A DNA stretch of 64,000 bases, from contig CAVZFC010000022.1 in NCBI GenBank assembly GCA_963774445.1, positions 1-64,000 on the forward strand, in the 5' to 3' direction. This DNA comes from CAVUQH01 sp963774445 (GTDB lineage Bacteria; Myxococcota_A; Polyangia; Haliangiales; Haliangiaceae). Each line of letters opens with the position of its first letter. Position 1 is the first letter of the stretch. A program made the translations under genes and the position numbers. Positions 41,035 to 54,343 of this stretch are shown piece after piece. A model generated the notes under the pieces. That model saw nothing but the letters and a program-made list of their open reading frames with translations, was not told where the DNA came from and did no database searches.

Positions 41035-41952
41035 TCACGCCACCGTGAGCCAGTCGCGGTGGGTGTCGGACTGGCCGCGGACGACGGCGAAGAAGTGGTC
41101 TTGGACGCGACGCGTGACCGGCCCCGGCTCGCCGCTGCCGATCTGGCGGTGGTCGATCTCGCGTACCGGGGTTACCTCCGCAGCCGTGCCGGTGAGGAAG
41201 ACCTCGTCGGCGACCCACAGCTGGTCGCGGGTGACCTGCTCTTCGCGGACGTCGTAGCCCAGCTCGCGGGCCAGGGTGATGACGCTGTCGCGGGTGATGC
41301 CGGCCAGGATCGAGGCCGACAGCGGTGGCGTGCGCACGACGCCGTTCTTGATGACGAAGACGTTTTCGCCCGAGCCCTCGGCCAACAGACCGTGCTGGTC
41401 GAGCATCAGCGCTTCGTCGAAGCCGCTCTTGACCGCCTCGCGGTTGGCCAGGATCGAGGTGGTGTACTGGCCGCAGATCTTGCCCTTGCTCATGGTCCCG
41501 TCGACGTTGCCGCGGCGGAAGCCGGAGACCATGCAGCGGATCCCCTTCTTCAGCCCTTCGTCGCCGAGGTAGGCGCCCCACTCGAACGCGGCAACCACCG
41601 TGCGCGTCGGGTTGGTCGTGGTGCCGAGGCCGAGCTTGCCGTAGCCGATGTAGATGATCGGCCGCAGGTAGGCGTTCTTCAGGCCGTTGACCCGGATGGT
41701 CTCGAGGCAGGCGTCGGTCACTTGCTGGCGGGTGAACGGCACCTCGATCATGCAGATGTGCGCGCTCTCGAACAGCCGGTCGATGTGCTCTTGCAGGCGG
41801 AACACCGCAGGCTTGCCGTCGGGTTGCTCGTAGGCGCGGATGCCTTCGAATACGCCCAGGCCGTAGTGCAGCGTGTGTGCCAGCACGTGCTCGGTGGCGT
41901 CGTCCCACGGGACCAGGGAGCCGTCTACCCAGATCTTCTCGACCTTCTGCAT
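41035..41952 (-). CDS. ilvE: Branched-chain amino acid aminotransferase
   Basis: A 305-residue PLP enzyme of fold type IV that catalyses the last step of leucine, isoleucine and valine synthesis. Recognisable features are WVDGSLVPWDDATEHVLAHTLHYGLGVFEGIRAY at the start, the lysine-containing segment GKICGQYTTS, LMLDQHGLLAEGSGENVFV and VFLTGTAAEVTPV near the end. The length is typical. It stands alone, 69 bp after glnE, with a hairpin downstream. Confidence 0.95.
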   Translation of the reverse strand: MQKVEKIWVDGSLVPWDDATEHVLAHTLHYGLGVFEGIRAYEQPDGKPAVFRLQEHIDRLFESAHICMIEVPFTRQQVTDACLETIRVNGLKNAYLRPIIYIGYGKLGLGTTTNPTRTVVAAFEWGAYLGDEGLKKGIRCMVSGFRRGNVDGTMSKGKICGQYTTSILANREAVKSGFDEALMLDQHGLLAEGSGENVFVIKNGVVRTPPLSASILAGITRDSVITLARELGYDVREEQVTRDQLWVADEVFLTGTAAEVTPVREIDHRQIGSGEPGPVTRRVQDHFFAVVRGQSDTHRDWLTVA

Positions 41953-42021
41953 ACGGGCACCCTAGCGTGCGCATCTCGCCGCTGACAAGGCGATCGGCGC
42001 GGCCGGCCATGACGCTGCGCG

Positions 42022-44962
42022 CTAGCGGCCGAGAACCCGCGCGTAGGCCCCGCGGAGGGCCTCCATCCAGCGGCTGCAGTCGCGCTCGAGGGCGGCTCCG
42101 TCGGGGTAGCCGGCGCGGCGGGCCAGAAGGTCCAGGTCACGGCCGCGGACCGGCAAGCGGTGCACCGAGCGGTCGTGGACGATGCGCATTCGGTTCTCGA
42201 TCCGGCGCAGGAGGCGGTAGCCGTCGACCAGGATCTCGCGGTCGGCGCCGGGGAGCACCCCGACCTCGGCGGCGGCCTCCAGCGCGGGCACCGTGCCCTG
42301 GCAGCGGAGCAGGTCGTGGTCGTGGCCCCACACCAGCTGCAGGTACTGGGCGGCGAACTCGACGTCGACGATGCCGCCGCGCCCGGCCTTGAGGTCCAGG
42401 GTGGCGCCGGCGGCCAGCTCGCGCTCGATGCGGTCGCGCATGTCGGCCACGGCGTCGGCGATCTCGTCGGCGGTCTCGCTGTCGTCCTGGCCCGGGGCGC
42501 GGCCGTAGGCGTAGCGCGCCGCCGCCGCCGCCACCCGCTGGCCCAGGGCGCGGTCGCCGGCAACCGCGCGCAGCTTGATCAGCGCCTGCCGCTCCCACAG
42601 CCGCGCCTCGCCCCGGTGGTAGCGCTCCCAGCCGGCCATCGACGACACCAGGAGCCCCTTGGAGCCGGACGGGCGCAGGCGGGTGTCCACTTCGTACAGC
42701 CGTCCACCCGGATGCATCGCGTGCAGACCGCTCATCAGGCGCTGGGCCAGGCGCGACAGGTAGGTGACGTTGTCGAGCGGGCGCGCGCCGTCGGACTCGC
42801 CGTCGCCGTCGTAGACGAAGATCAGAATCGAGGTCCGAGGCGTAGCCCAGCTCGCGGGCGCCGAGCTTGCCCATCGCCAGGATCGCCAGCTCGGCCGGCT
42901 CGCCGCTGGCGTCGCGGGGCACGCCGTGGCGCGCGCGCATGGCGTCGGCGACGATGGTGAAGGCGGCGTCGAGCACCACCTCGGCCAGGAGCGACAGCTC
43001 GTGCCACACCGCTTCGACGTCGAGGTCGCCGCCGATGTCGGCCAGGCCGATGCGCAGCACCTCGCTCTGCTTGAGCTCGGCCAGGCGGCTCCAGCGGGCC
43101 TCGAGGTCGTCCGGGTCGATGCCGGCGACGCGCTCGGCCAGGCGGGCGCGCAGCTGGGTGAGGCTGGTGCGCGGCGAGGCGCGGCCGGTCTGCAGCAGCG
43201 TGTCGATTAGCTCCGGGCTGGCGACGAACGACTTGGACAGGAACTCGGAGGTGCCGAAGAGCGAGGCGATCAGCCGGGTCAACATCGGGCTGGCCTCGAA
43301 CAGCCCCCACAGCGACGAGAAGGCGCCGCGCCGGGCGATGAGATCGATGAGATGTTCCAGCGCCTGGTCCGGGTCGGGGCTGGTGCAAATCTCGGCGAGC
43401 AGCGCCGGGGCGACCCGAGCGGCGGCGCCGCGGGCGGCGGCGTGGAACGGCGACATCGGCTTTCTGCGCGCGCGGTCCAGCGCCTGCTGCGCGCGGTCGG
43501 GGTCGGCGAAGCCGAGCTGGTCGAGCAGGCCGCGCTCGCGCTCGGCGTCGAGGTTGCCCGACAACAGCGCCGTGACCTCGGGCGGCACGTCGCCGTCACC
43601 GCCCAGGGTGGCGAACAGCTCCGCTACCCGCGCGGTATGTTCGGCCAGCTCGGCCTCCAGCTCGGCGGCGTTGGCGTGGCCCAGGCGGTGGGCGAAGCGC
43701 TCGAGCTCGCCCGGCTCGGCGGGCAACCGCTGGGTCTGGCGGCCGCTGTCGAGCTGCAGCAGGTGCTCGGCGTGGCGCAGGTAGCGGTAGGCGTGGGCCA
43801 GGCTCTGGTGCTCGGCCTCGCTGACCAGGCCGGCGAACAACAGCTGGTCGAGGGCGACCAGGGTGTTGCGCGAGCGCAGCGTGGGGCGGTGGCCGCCATG
43901 GATCAGCTGGTGGGCCTGGACGAAGAACTCGATCTCGCGGATGCCGCCGACGCCGTTCTTGAGGTCGAAGCCGTCCTCGACCCCGCCGCCGCCGACCAGC
44001 TCGGACTTGATGCGGCGGTTGAGCTCGGTGACGTCGTCGATGATCGCCGGTGAGGTTGACCGCGGGTGGACGAACGGCCGCATCATCTGCATGACCTCGG
44101 CGCCCAGCAGGGCGTCGCCCGCGCACGGGCGGGCCTTGAGCCACGCCTGGCGCTCCCACGCCCGGCCCCAGGTCTCGTAGTAGTGCTCGGTCTGCGCCAG
44201 CGAATTGGCGATGGCGCCGCTCGAGCCCTCGGGGCGCAGGCGGAGGTCGACGCGGAAGACCACGTCCTCGGGGGTGAAGCGGCCGATCGATCCGGTCACC
44301 CGCTCGGCCAGCTTGCAGAAGTACTCGTGCAGCGACAGCTCACCGGCGGCGCCGTGGTCCGACGAGTAGACGTAGATGACGTCGACGTCGGAGGCGAAGT
44401 TGAGCTCCTCGCCGCCCAGCTTGCCCATGCCGATGACGACCATGGTCGCCCGGGCGCCGGCGTCGTCGCAGTGCGGCGGGCCGTAGCGCGCCGACAGCGC
44501 GGCGCCGTGGAAGCCGATGGCGGCGTCGAAGCAGGCGTCGGCCAGATGCGACAGCTCGGCGCCGACGTCGGCTCGGTTGCCCAGCGCCAGCTCGCGGGCG
44601 CCCAGGCGGACCATCTCGTCGGCGCGGAAGCGGCGCAGCACCTGGTCGAACGCGTCGGCGTCGTCGGCCGGGACGGCGGCCAACCGCTCCGCCAGCTCGC
44701 CGGCGATGGCGTCCGGCGGCTTGGCTCGGTGTAGGTGTGGGTCGGCGGCAACCCGGGCCAGGCGGCCCGGATCGCGGGCCAGCAGGCGGGCCAGATACGG
44801 GGCTCGCTGGGCGGCCAGCGCCAGGATCGTCAGAGCGGTATCGGACAGTTGCCCCGGGTCGTGCCCGGCCGCGGCGAGGGCGTCGAGCACCGTCTCTGCC
44901 CGGTGGGCAGCGTCGGCGGGGTCGGCGGCGCCGGCCAGCACAACCTCGGGAATACTCGACAT
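42022..44962 (-). CDS. glnE: Bifunctional glutamine synthetase adenylyltransferase/deadenylase (single-base frameshift)
   Basis: Corrected length is about 979 residues, close to the usual 950. It controls glutamine synthetase by adding or removing AMP in response to PII. Both nucleotidyltransferase domains are visible: GMGKLGGEELNFASDVDVIYVY in the N-half and MGKLGARELGYASDLD in the C-half, each followed by the helical GlnD-PII-type region. The frame breaks inside the second active site at 42826/42827. Removing one base (GATTCTG to GATCTG on the coding strand) gives LDLIFVYDGDGE and rejoins the downstream frame (LMSGLHAMHPGG...). An essential-type gene broken at one base suggests sequence error. 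It is divergent from dnaJ. Confidence 0.9.
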
Positions 44963-44976
44963 TACGGGAACCTACC

Positions 44977-45005
44977 TTGACAGAATCGGGCCCGGGACTT
45001 ACCTC
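44977..45005 (+). promoter_or_regulatory. Possible dnaJ promoter
   Basis: A perfect TTGACA at 44977-44982 and a weak TACCTC 17 bp later (45000-45005) lie 33 bp before the dnaJ start, in the 75-bp gap shared with divergent glnE. The -10 match is poor. Confidence 0.35.
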
Positions 45006-45037
45006 TTGTCCTTGATCAGACCCGGCAGTGGCGGTTA

Positions 45038-46156
45038 ATGGCTGATTACTATGAGCTTCTAGGCGTTCGGCGCGACGCGTCGGACAACGACATCAAGAAG
45101 GCCTACCGCCGTATGGCGATGAAGTATCACCCGGACCGCAACCCGGGTGACAAGGAGGCCGAGGAGAAGTTCAAGGAGGCCTCCAACGCCTACAAGGTGC
45201 TGGCGGACCCGTCCACGCGCGAGCGCTACGACCGGTTCGGCGAGGCCGGCGTGAACGGCCACGGGCCGGGCGTCGGCTTCGGCGGGGTCGAGGATATCTT
45301 TTCGGCCTTTGGCGACATCTTCGGCGACATCTTCGGTGGCGGTCGCCCGGGCGCTCGCGGCGGGCGGCGGGTCAGCCGCGGGGCGGATCTGCGCCTCGAC
45401 CTGTCGCTGCCGTTCGCCGAGGCGGTGTGGGGCACCACCCGCGAGGTCGAGGTGCCGCGCCAGGTCGCGTGCGCGACCTGCGACGGCAGCGGCGCCAAAG
45501 AGGGGACCAAGCCGGAGACCTGCAGCCAGTGCGGCGGCAAGGGGCAGGTGGTCCACGCGCAGGGCTTCTTCATGATCCAGACCACCTGCCCGGCGTGCCG
45601 CGGCGAGGGGGCGATCGTGCGCGAGCGCTGCGCCGACTGCCGCGGTCGCGGCACCCGCGAAGAGCGCAGCAAGCTGTCGGTCAACGTGCCGGCCGGCGTC
45701 GAGGACGGCACTACCCTGCGGCTTGCCGGCAAGGGCGAAGCGTCGCGCGACGGCGGTCCGGCCGGGCACCTGTACGTGGTGTTGCACGTCCAGGCCGACG
45801 AGCGTTTCGAGCGCGAGGGCGAGCACATCCTGACGACCGTGCCGATCTCCTACCTCACCGCTTGTCTCGGCGGCGAGATCGAGATCCCGACCCTCGAGGA
45901 GGAGTGCACCGGCAGCGCGACCGTGCAGGTCAACCCGGGCACTCAGCCGGGCGACACCATCCTCCGCCGCGGCGAGGGCATCCCGCGCCTCGACGGCCGC
46001 GGTCGGGGCGACCATCACGTACAGCTCAAGGTCGTCATCCCCGACAAGCTGTCCCAGCGCGAGCGCGAGCTCCTCGGCGAGCTGGCCGAGGAAGCCGGCG
46101 ACGACGTGGCCGGCACCGGCAAGAAGCGCGGCTTCTTCGAAAAAATCCTGGGGTAA
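45038..46156 (+). CDS. dnaJ: Chaperone protein DnaJ (type I)
   Basis: A 372-residue class A J protein. The J domain with HPD (MKYHPDRNPGDKEAE) is followed by a Gly/Phe-rich linker, four zinc-finger repeats (CATCDGSG, CSQCGGKG, CPACRGEG, CADCRGRG) and the two C-terminal substrate domains. It activates DnaK and presents unfolded substrates. The housekeeping dnaK and grpE are not beside it. It is separate from the specialised J/Hsp70 pair at 27-30 kb. It converges with the transglycosylase gene. Confidence 0.95.
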   Translation: MADYYELLGVRRDASDNDIKKAYRRMAMKYHPDRNPGDKEAEEKFKEASNAYKVLADPSTRERYDRFGEAGVNGHGPGVGFGGVEDIFSAFGDIFGDIFGGGRPGARGGRRVSRGADLRLDLSLPFAEAVWGTTREVEVPRQVACATCDGSGAKEGTKPETCSQCGGKGQVVHAQGFFMIQTTCPACRGEGAIVRERCADCRGRGTREERSKLSVNVPAGVEDGTTLRLAGKGEASRDGGPAGHLYVVLHVQADERFEREGEHILTTVPISYLTACLGGEIEIPTLEEECTGSATVQVNPGTQPGDTILRRGEGIPRLDGRGRGDHHVQLKVVIPDKLSQRERELLGELAEEAGDDVAGTGKKRGFFEKILG

Positions 46157-46175
46157 CGCTACCCCCCGCACCGGG

Positions 46176-48647
46176 TCAGTCTTTGTAGTTGGTGGGGCCC
46201 TTGGGCTTGCTGCGGTGGCGCGAGCGCTTGCGCGCCGGCGGGATGATCTCTTTCGGGATGTCGTTGCGCATCACCGGGATGGTTCCGCCGTACAGGTAGC
46301 TGTAGGCGAAGTAGCTGGCCAGCACGCGCTTGGAGTAGTTGCGCGCCTGGTCGCCGGAGATGCTCTCGGCGAACTCGTCGACGTTCAGGTCGCCGCGGGC
46401 GCGCAGCCAGCGGCCGACCGCGTGCTCGCCGGCGTTGTACGACGGCGGCACCAGCGCGGTGTGGCCGTTCCACTTGTCCCACAGAAAGGCCAGGAAGTTG
46501 GAGCCGATGATGACGTTCTTCTCCGGGTCGCGCAGGTTCTCGCGCGTGATCGCGATGCCGGTGCCTTTGCCGAAGCGCTCGGCGGTGGGGAAGATCATCT
46601 GCGTCAGGCCGATGGCGTTGGCCCACGATTCCTGCAGCGGGTCGAAGGCGCTCTCCTCGCGGACGATCGCCATCTGCAGTGGCTGCGGGTAGCCGTGCTG
46701 CTTGGCGTACTTGGCGATCAGCTCCCAGTACGCCTTGGGATAGGCGATCTCCCAGCGCGCCCGGTTGGCGCCGACCGGCCAGCTCCGCTTGTAGTCGAGC
46801 ACGTGCCAGCGGGTGACCCAGTGCGACGTCTGATAGCGCCCGGCGCGGTCCTGGAGGAACGCCATCGCCCACAGCTTCTCCCGCTCGTCAGGGTCGGTCA
46901 CCTCCGACTTGCCGTCGGGCGGCGTCAGCCCCAGGCGCGCCATCTCGGTCTCGGCGGCCCAGCCCATCCCCAGCTTGAGGAACTCGATCGCCCGCCGGAA
47001 CCCCGGCTCGCCATACAGCGCGCGCGGCTTGAACTGGAAGTCGGGCGCCGACGGATCGTATCCCTTGGGTTGGGCGGCGATCTCTTTGCTCAGCGCGGCG
47101 AAGCGCTGCGGGTGTGATTCGCGCAGCCGGTTGAGCGCCAGCAGCGAGTAGTAGGTCAGCGGGTATTTGCGCACGCACTCTTCGTAGGCGGCGACCGACT
47201 CGTCGGTCTTGCCCAGCTTGGCGTAGGCGCGGCCCAGCCAGTACTGCGGCTGCCCCTCGGCGTAATACTTCTCCTCGATCGGCTTGGTCGCGATCTGTTT
47301 CTTCAGCCAGCCGACGACCTCGTCGTACTTGCCCGCCTCCCACGCCCGCCAGGCCAGGCGCCACATCGCCTCGGCGCGCATGTCACCGTCGGGATAGAGC
47401 TTCGGCATCTTGGACAGCAGCTCGGTGACCTTCTCGTTCTTGCCCAGCTCGTCCCACGCTTCGGCCTGGCGCAGCCGGGCGTCGTCGGCGTACGTGTGAT
47501 CGTTCTTTGCCGCGATCGCTTCCGCCTTGGCGAAGCGATCGGCCGACTCCTCGAGGTCGTGGGTGATGCGGTAGCTGCGCCCGGCCTGATAGGCTGCCTT
47601 GACCGAATGGTCAACGTCGTTGGCGGTCTTGCACGCCTCCAGCGCGCGGTCGAACAGCGGCCCCGACTTGCTCCGGTCGCGCTCCTTGAACCAGCTGTCG
47701 GCCAGGTAGTAGGCGGCCGTGCAGGTCTGCTGTGGCGTCATCCCCGGCGCCTTGAGCGCGGCCTCGAACGCCTCGGCGCTGCGCGGGTTGCGGTTGGCGT
47801 CGTACAGCGCCGTGGCATACGTCATCAGCTCGTCGGCGTTGCGCTGCCCCAGCTCCTTCTGCCGCGCCTCCGGCAGCTTCGGCACGATCTCGGCCAGCCG
47901 CGCCTCGGCCCTGTCGTTCCACGAGCTGATCGGCCAGCGGATCGTGATCGTCCGGTAGACCACCGCCGCCTCGTCGGTGCCACCCGCGGCCTCGAGCGCT
48001 TCGGCCAGGCGGTAGTGGGCCTCGGCCAGGCGGATGCCGTCCGGATGATCGGCGATGTATTTCTGGTAGTGGGCGGCGATGTCGTCGTGCTGCTTGCGCG
48101 TGCGCAGGATGTCGCCGACCAGGAGCTCGGCGTCGGCGCCGCGGATCGAGTCGGGCGCTACCTTGCGCGCCAGCGCCAGCGCGGTGTCCATGTCGTGGGC
48201 GAAGAAGTGGGCGCGCGCCGCCTGGTAGCGGATGGTGTCGGCGATCAGCGGCAGCCTGGCCATGGCCTCCTCGAAGCCGGCGGCCGCCTCTTTCCACCGC
48301 GACAGGTTGCTGTCGCAGATGGCGATGACCAGGCGCACCCGGGCGACGTCGGCGGGGTCGGTCGGAGCGTCGTCACCGACCAGGTAGGCGGCGAAGCCGT
48401 CGCGCGCCTTCTTCCAGTCTTCCAGCTGGTAGGCGTCGAAGGCGCGGCCGACGGCGCCGCCTCGCCAGTACGGCCGGGCCATATCTTCCGTCAGCTTGAC
48501 CGGCGTGCCAGTGCTGGCGCCGGCGGCGACGCTGGGCTCGGTGGTCGCGGCCGCAACCATCGGATCGGTCTTGCTGACCCCGTTGTCGCCCGAGCAGGCG
48601 GCGATCAGGGCGCAGGCGAGGGCGAAGATGGCGCGGCGCATGGGCAA
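46176..48647 (-). CDS. Soluble lytic murein transglycosylase-like lipoprotein (Slt70 type)
   Basis: An 823-residue periplasmic enzyme that cleaves peptidoglycan to 1,6-anhydro products. The signal ends in LIAACSG, a lipobox, so it is probably lipid-anchored. Residues about 90-600 form an alpha-superhelix of TPR-like repeats. The C-terminal SLT domain (about 640-790) has the catalytic Glu in IVREESAFDP, then ANAIGLTQMIFPTA and VPPSYNAGEHAVGRWL. The last 40 residues are basic. ATG 48647 is used, though ATG 48641 is equally possible. It converges with dnaJ. Confidence 0.92.
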   Translation of the reverse strand: MPMRRAIFALACALIAACSGDNGVSKTDPMVAAATTEPSVAAGASTGTPVKLTEDMARPYWRGGAVGRAFDAYQLEDWKKARDGFAAYLVGDDAPTDPADVARVRLVIAICDSNLSRWKEAAAGFEEAMARLPLIADTIRYQAARAHFFAHDMDTALALARKVAPDSIRGADAELLVGDILRTRKQHDDIAAHYQKYIADHPDGIRLAEAHYRLAEALEAAGGTDEAAVVYRTITIRWPISSWNDRAEARLAEIVPKLPEARQKELGQRNADELMTYATALYDANRNPRSAEAFEAALKAPGMTPQQTCTAAYYLADSWFKERDRSKSGPLFDRALEACKTANDVDHSVKAAYQAGRSYRITHDLEESADRFAKAEAIAAKNDHTYADDARLRQAEAWDELGKNEKVTELLSKMPKLYPDGDMRAEAMWRLAWRAWEAGKYDEVVGWLKKQIATKPIEEKYYAEGQPQYWLGRAYAKLGKTDESVAAYEECVRKYPLTYYSLLALNRLRESHPQRFAALSKEIAAQPKGYDPSAPDFQFKPRALYGEPGFRRAIEFLKLGMGWAAETEMARLGLTPPDGKSEVTDPDEREKLWAMAFLQDRAGRYQTSHWVTRWHVLDYKRSWPVGANRARWEIAYPKAYWELIAKYAKQHGYPQPLQMAIVREESAFDPLQESWANAIGLTQMIFPTAERFGKGTGIAITRENLRDPEKNVIIGSNFLAFLWDKWNGHTALVPPSYNAGEHAVGRWLRARGDLNVDEFAESISGDQARNYSKRVLASYFAYSYLYGGTIPVMRNDIPKEIIPPARKRSRHRSKPKGPTNYKD

Positions 48648-48696
48648 AAGCTAACAACGTAGCCGTGCCTCGGCAAATTCCCTCTGCGCGGGCCGC

Positions 48697-49626
<930 letters not shown>

Positions 49627-49686
49627 CGTCGTGCCTCGTGCTCAGGGGGGGGGAGACCCGATCATCCCCCGGGCGGGCCGGTCGCG

Positions 49687-50760
49687 TCAATTGGCGTAGA
49701 GCAGGCGCAACGCGACTGTCGAACGACTGTTCAGATCCCGCGGCCAGGCGGCCACGAGGGCGCGTCCCACTCCGCCGGCACCGACCTGCATCACCGGGCC
49801 GGCGAAGCCGCCCAGGCTGGCGATCGGCGCACAATCGCCGGCCCGCCACAGCCGCACCGTGCGGTCCCAGCTGCCGCTGATCAGGTGGCCGGCGTCGATC
49901 CAGGCGACCGAGGTGACCAGGTCGCGGTGTCCGCGACAGGTGCGCGGAGGCTGCCCCGGTTGCCAGACGATCACGCGCGGGTCGCGGTCGCCGGCGGCGT
50001 GGCGGCGCTCCCGGGCGGCGATCGCGGGAGTGCGCACCGGAGCTTGCGCAGAGGCGGCCACAGCCGCGGTTCCGCCGTCGGGAGACAGGGCAACCCCGTT
50101 AGCCGAGCCGCCGAGGTCGACCTCGGCGCGCACGGCGAGCGACGGCACGTCGAGGATCATCGCGTGACCGTCCCAGCTGGTCGCGGCCAGGCGATCGCCG
50201 GCGGCGTCGAACGCCAGCCCCGAGATGCGGCCGGCAAACAGCGCCGCGCACTGCAGCAGGGCGCCGTCGGTGCGCCGGCGCAGGCACAGCACGCCGGCGT
50301 CGGTGCCGACCGCGACGTGGTCGCCCGACAACCCCACGGCGGTGCCCGGGTGTCCCAACGGGTAGCGCGCGCGGGCGCCGCCGCCGGGCAGGGCGAAGGC
50401 GCGCAGGGTGCCGTCGGCTCCGGTGACCCACGCTTCGCCGCCACCGACCGCCAGGTCGAGGACGTCGCGCTCGGGGCCGCCCAGGTCGACGCGCATCGAC
50501 TCGTGCCCGCTCGCGCGGTCGCGGGCGACCAGGGCGAAGCGCTCGGCCAGCTCGACGCTGACCACGTCGTCGCCGCTGCTCGCGGCGGCGTAGGCGAGCA
50601 CCCCGCGGGCGAGCACCCGATCGATCGCCAGCCCGGTCGGCGCGTCGGTGCCGCTCGCGGGCGCGCGCGCCACGCCCCGTCCGGCCCGCTCCGGCGCTCC
50701 GCCGCAGCCCAGCGCCAGCGCCAGCGCCGCGGCCGCCGCGCTCAGCGCCCGCCGATCCAC
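49687..50760 (-). CDS. WD40-repeat lipoprotein
   Basis: A 357-residue protein with a signal ending in LALGCGG (lipobox) followed by a beta-propeller of about seven blades. The clearest WD40 units are near the C-terminus: RDLVTSVAWIDAGHLISGSWDRTVRLWRAG; earlier blades are divergent (ISGLAFDAAGDRLAATSWDG). GTG 50760 is the start and overlaps the end of the prenyl synthase gene by 19 bp. It probably acts as a protein-binding scaffold in the envelope. Confidence 0.78.
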   Translation of the reverse strand: MDRRALSAAAAALALALGCGGAPERAGRGVARAPASGTDAPTGLAIDRVLARGVLAYAAASSGDDVVSVELAERFALVARDRASGHESMRVDLGGPERDVLDLAVGGGEAWVTGADGTLRAFALPGGGARARYPLGHPGTAVGLSGDHVAVGTDAGVLCLRRRTDGALLQCAALFAGRISGLAFDAAGDRLAATSWDGHAMILDVPSLAVRAEVDLGGSANGVALSPDGGTAAVAASAQAPVRTPAIAARERRHAAGDRDPRVIVWQPGQPPRTCRGHRDLVTSVAWIDAGHLISGSWDRTVRLWRAGDCAPIASLGGFAGPVMQVGAGGVGRALVAAWPRDLNSRSTVALRLLYAN

Positions 50761-51586
50761 AGCGCCAGATCGGCCAGCGGCCGGCCGGCGTCGCCGAAGC
50801 GCGCGGCCAGCTCGGCCGCCTCGGCCGCCAGCTCGCGGCGGCGCTCGTCGGCGCGCGCGGCCAGATGGGCAAACTCGCCGTCGTCGCGGTCGTCGGCGTG
50901 CTGGAAGGCGACGCCGATCGCCATGCCGTAACGGGCCAGCGCTGCGCGGTCGTCGTCGCCGGCGCCGGCGGCGATCGCTCCCAGCTCGGCGGCGGCCGCG
51001 AACAGCGCGCCGGTCTTGCCCTCGTGCACGCGCTCGAGCGCGGTCAGGTCGAGCCGGTCGCCGTCGCGCGCGGCCACGGCCAGGTCGCGGGCCTGCCCGG
51101 CCAGCAGCTCCAGCCGACCGGAGCGGCGCGCCAGCACCGCCACGGCGTCGGCGGCGCGCGGGCCCAGCGCCGCCAGCTGCTCGAAGGCGGCGGTCAGCAG
51201 GCCGTCGCCGGCCAGGATCGCGATCGCCTCGCCGAACGCCACGTGCACCGTCGGTCGCCCGCGGCGCAGCTCGTCATCGTCCATCGCCGGCAGGTCGTCG
51301 TGGACCAGGGTGTAGGCGTGGAGCATCTCGATCGCGGTCGCCGCCGGCATGGCGTCGTCACGGCTGCCGCCGGCCGCCTCGCACGCCGACAACACCAGCG
51401 CCGGGCGCAGCCGCTTGCCCGGGCCGAGCACGGCGTAGCGCATCGCTTCGCACAGGCGCCCGGGGTCGTCGTCGGGCTGCGGCAGCGCGCGGTCGATGGC
51501 GCGGTCGATGGCGCCGGCCAGCTCGGCCAGCCAGGCCTTGATGCGCTCGGGGGCGCGGGTCGGGTCGATGGTTACGGCGTGGTCGG

Positions 51587-51590
<4 letters not shown>
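50742..51590 (-). CDS. ispA: Polyprenyl synthetase (farnesyl/geranylgeranyl diphosphate synthase)
   Basis: A 282-residue trans-isoprenyl diphosphate synthase. The first Asp-rich motif is LVHDDLPAMDDDELRRG and the second is FQHADDRDD. GPGKRLRPALVLSACEAAGG binds the allylic diphosphate. It condenses isopentenyl diphosphate with dimethylallyl or geranyl diphosphate. ATG 51590 overlaps the stop of the response regulator (ATGA), and xseB lies further upstream, so the xseB-ispA pairing common in bacteria is kept but interrupted by the regulator gene. Confidence 0.92.
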
Positions 51591-51965
<375 letters not shown>

Positions 51966-51985
<20 letters not shown>

Positions 51986-52244
51986 CGTCGGTCGTGTCCC
52001 CGTCGAGCGGGCGGGTGACCGCCTCGCTGTCCCCTCGGGCACCCCGGACCAAGAGCTCGACCCGCTTCTCGGCGGCATCCAGGAGCTCGTGGCCGCGACG
52101 CGCCAACCCGACCCCGTCCTCGTACGCCCGCAGCGCCTCTTCGAGGCTCAGATTGCCCTGCTCCAGCCGATCGACGACCTCGCGCAATCGGACCACGACC
52201 CGGTCGAAGCCGAGGTCGTCTTCCTCCTTGGTCGTCTCTGTCAT
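51966..52244 (-). CDS. xseB: Exodeoxyribonuclease VII small subunit
   Basis: A 92-residue helical protein with the family core FDRVVVRLREVVDRLEQGNLSLEEALRAYEDGV and an acidic tail. It binds several copies per XseA to make the nuclease that degrades single-stranded DNA. ATG 52244 is used; an in-frame GTG lies directly before it. The large-subunit gene xseA is not present nearby. Confidence 0.9.
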
Positions 52245-52325
52245 CACGGCACTGTAAGGTGGCCCACGAGAACGGTCAACCGAGCCGCGGAAACCAGCAA
52301 ATGAAAAGCGGTTTCAAGGATTCGT

Positions 52326-52331
52326 TTGACA
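52326..52331 (+). promoter_or_regulatory. TTGACA -35-like box upstream of the Fur-family gene
   Basis: A perfect TTGACA lies 33 bp upstream of ATG 52365 in an AT-rich gap. At 17-bp spacing the -10 position reads AAGAGT, a poor match. Treat this as a weak call. Confidence 0.25.
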
Positions 52332-52364
52332 ATTTCAGGCACTTAGCAAAGAGTTGAAAACGCG

Positions 52365-52865
52365 ATGGGCGCAGTGGTCAAAGATTTCCACCCCGGTGAT
52401 CTGAGGGATCTGCGGACCCGGTGGACCGACTATCTGCAGGCCAACAACCTCAACACCACCCAGCAACGCGAGCTGATCGTCGAGCAGTTCCTGCGTTGCC
52501 ACGATCACATTTCGATCGACGAGCTCCTGGCCAAGGTGCGCAAGCGCAACAAGAAGGTCGGGTACGCCACCGTCTACCGCACGCTCAAGCTGCTGGTCGA
52601 GGCCGGCCTCGCCATCCAGCGACAGTTCGGCGACGGCCAGGCCCGGTTCGAGGTCGAGGGCGAGCACCACGATCACCTGATCTGCACCAAGTGCGGGCTG
52701 ATCCTCGAGTTCGAGGACGCCGAGATCGAGTCCCTGCAGGAGAAGATCGCCCAGCGGCTGGGCGGCTTCAAGGTGCTGCGCCACCGGCATGAGCTGTACG
52801 GCCTGTGTCCGAAGGCGGCCGGTGTGGACGGCGGCGGCTGTCCCAACGAAGCGACGGCTGGCTAG
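52365..52865 (+). CDS. Fur family metal-dependent transcriptional regulator
   Basis: A 166-residue regulator. The N-terminal winged helix contains the recognition region KKVGYATVYRTLKLLVEAGL. The C-terminal dimer and metal domain has GEHHDHLICTKCGLILEFED, followed by HRHELYGLCPKC-like sequence with the second pair degenerated (LCPKAAG ... GCP). It resembles Fur more than Zur or PerR, but the metal cannot be assigned. It sits alone downstream of an AT-rich 118-bp promoter gap shared with xseB. Confidence 0.9.
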   Translation: MGAVVKDFHPGDLRDLRTRWTDYLQANNLNTTQQRELIVEQFLRCHDHISIDELLAKVRKRNKKVGYATVYRTLKLLVEAGLAIQRQFGDGQARFEVEGEHHDHLICTKCGLILEFEDAEIESLQEKIAQRLGGFKVLRHRHELYGLCPKAAGVDGGGCPNEATAG

Positions 52866-53004
52866 TCGACCTGCCGGCGGGGCTTTCCGGCCCCGGCGAT
52901 CGGCAGGTGGATCAGCCGGCTAGCGAGCTCGGCCAGCGAACCCAAGTGCGCGAGACCAAACGGACGCGGGTGGTGGCACGAGCGTTGCTCATGCGGCGGT
53001 CATC

Positions 53005-54328
<1,324 letters not shown>

Positions 54329-54343
54329 TACGATGCCGGCTTC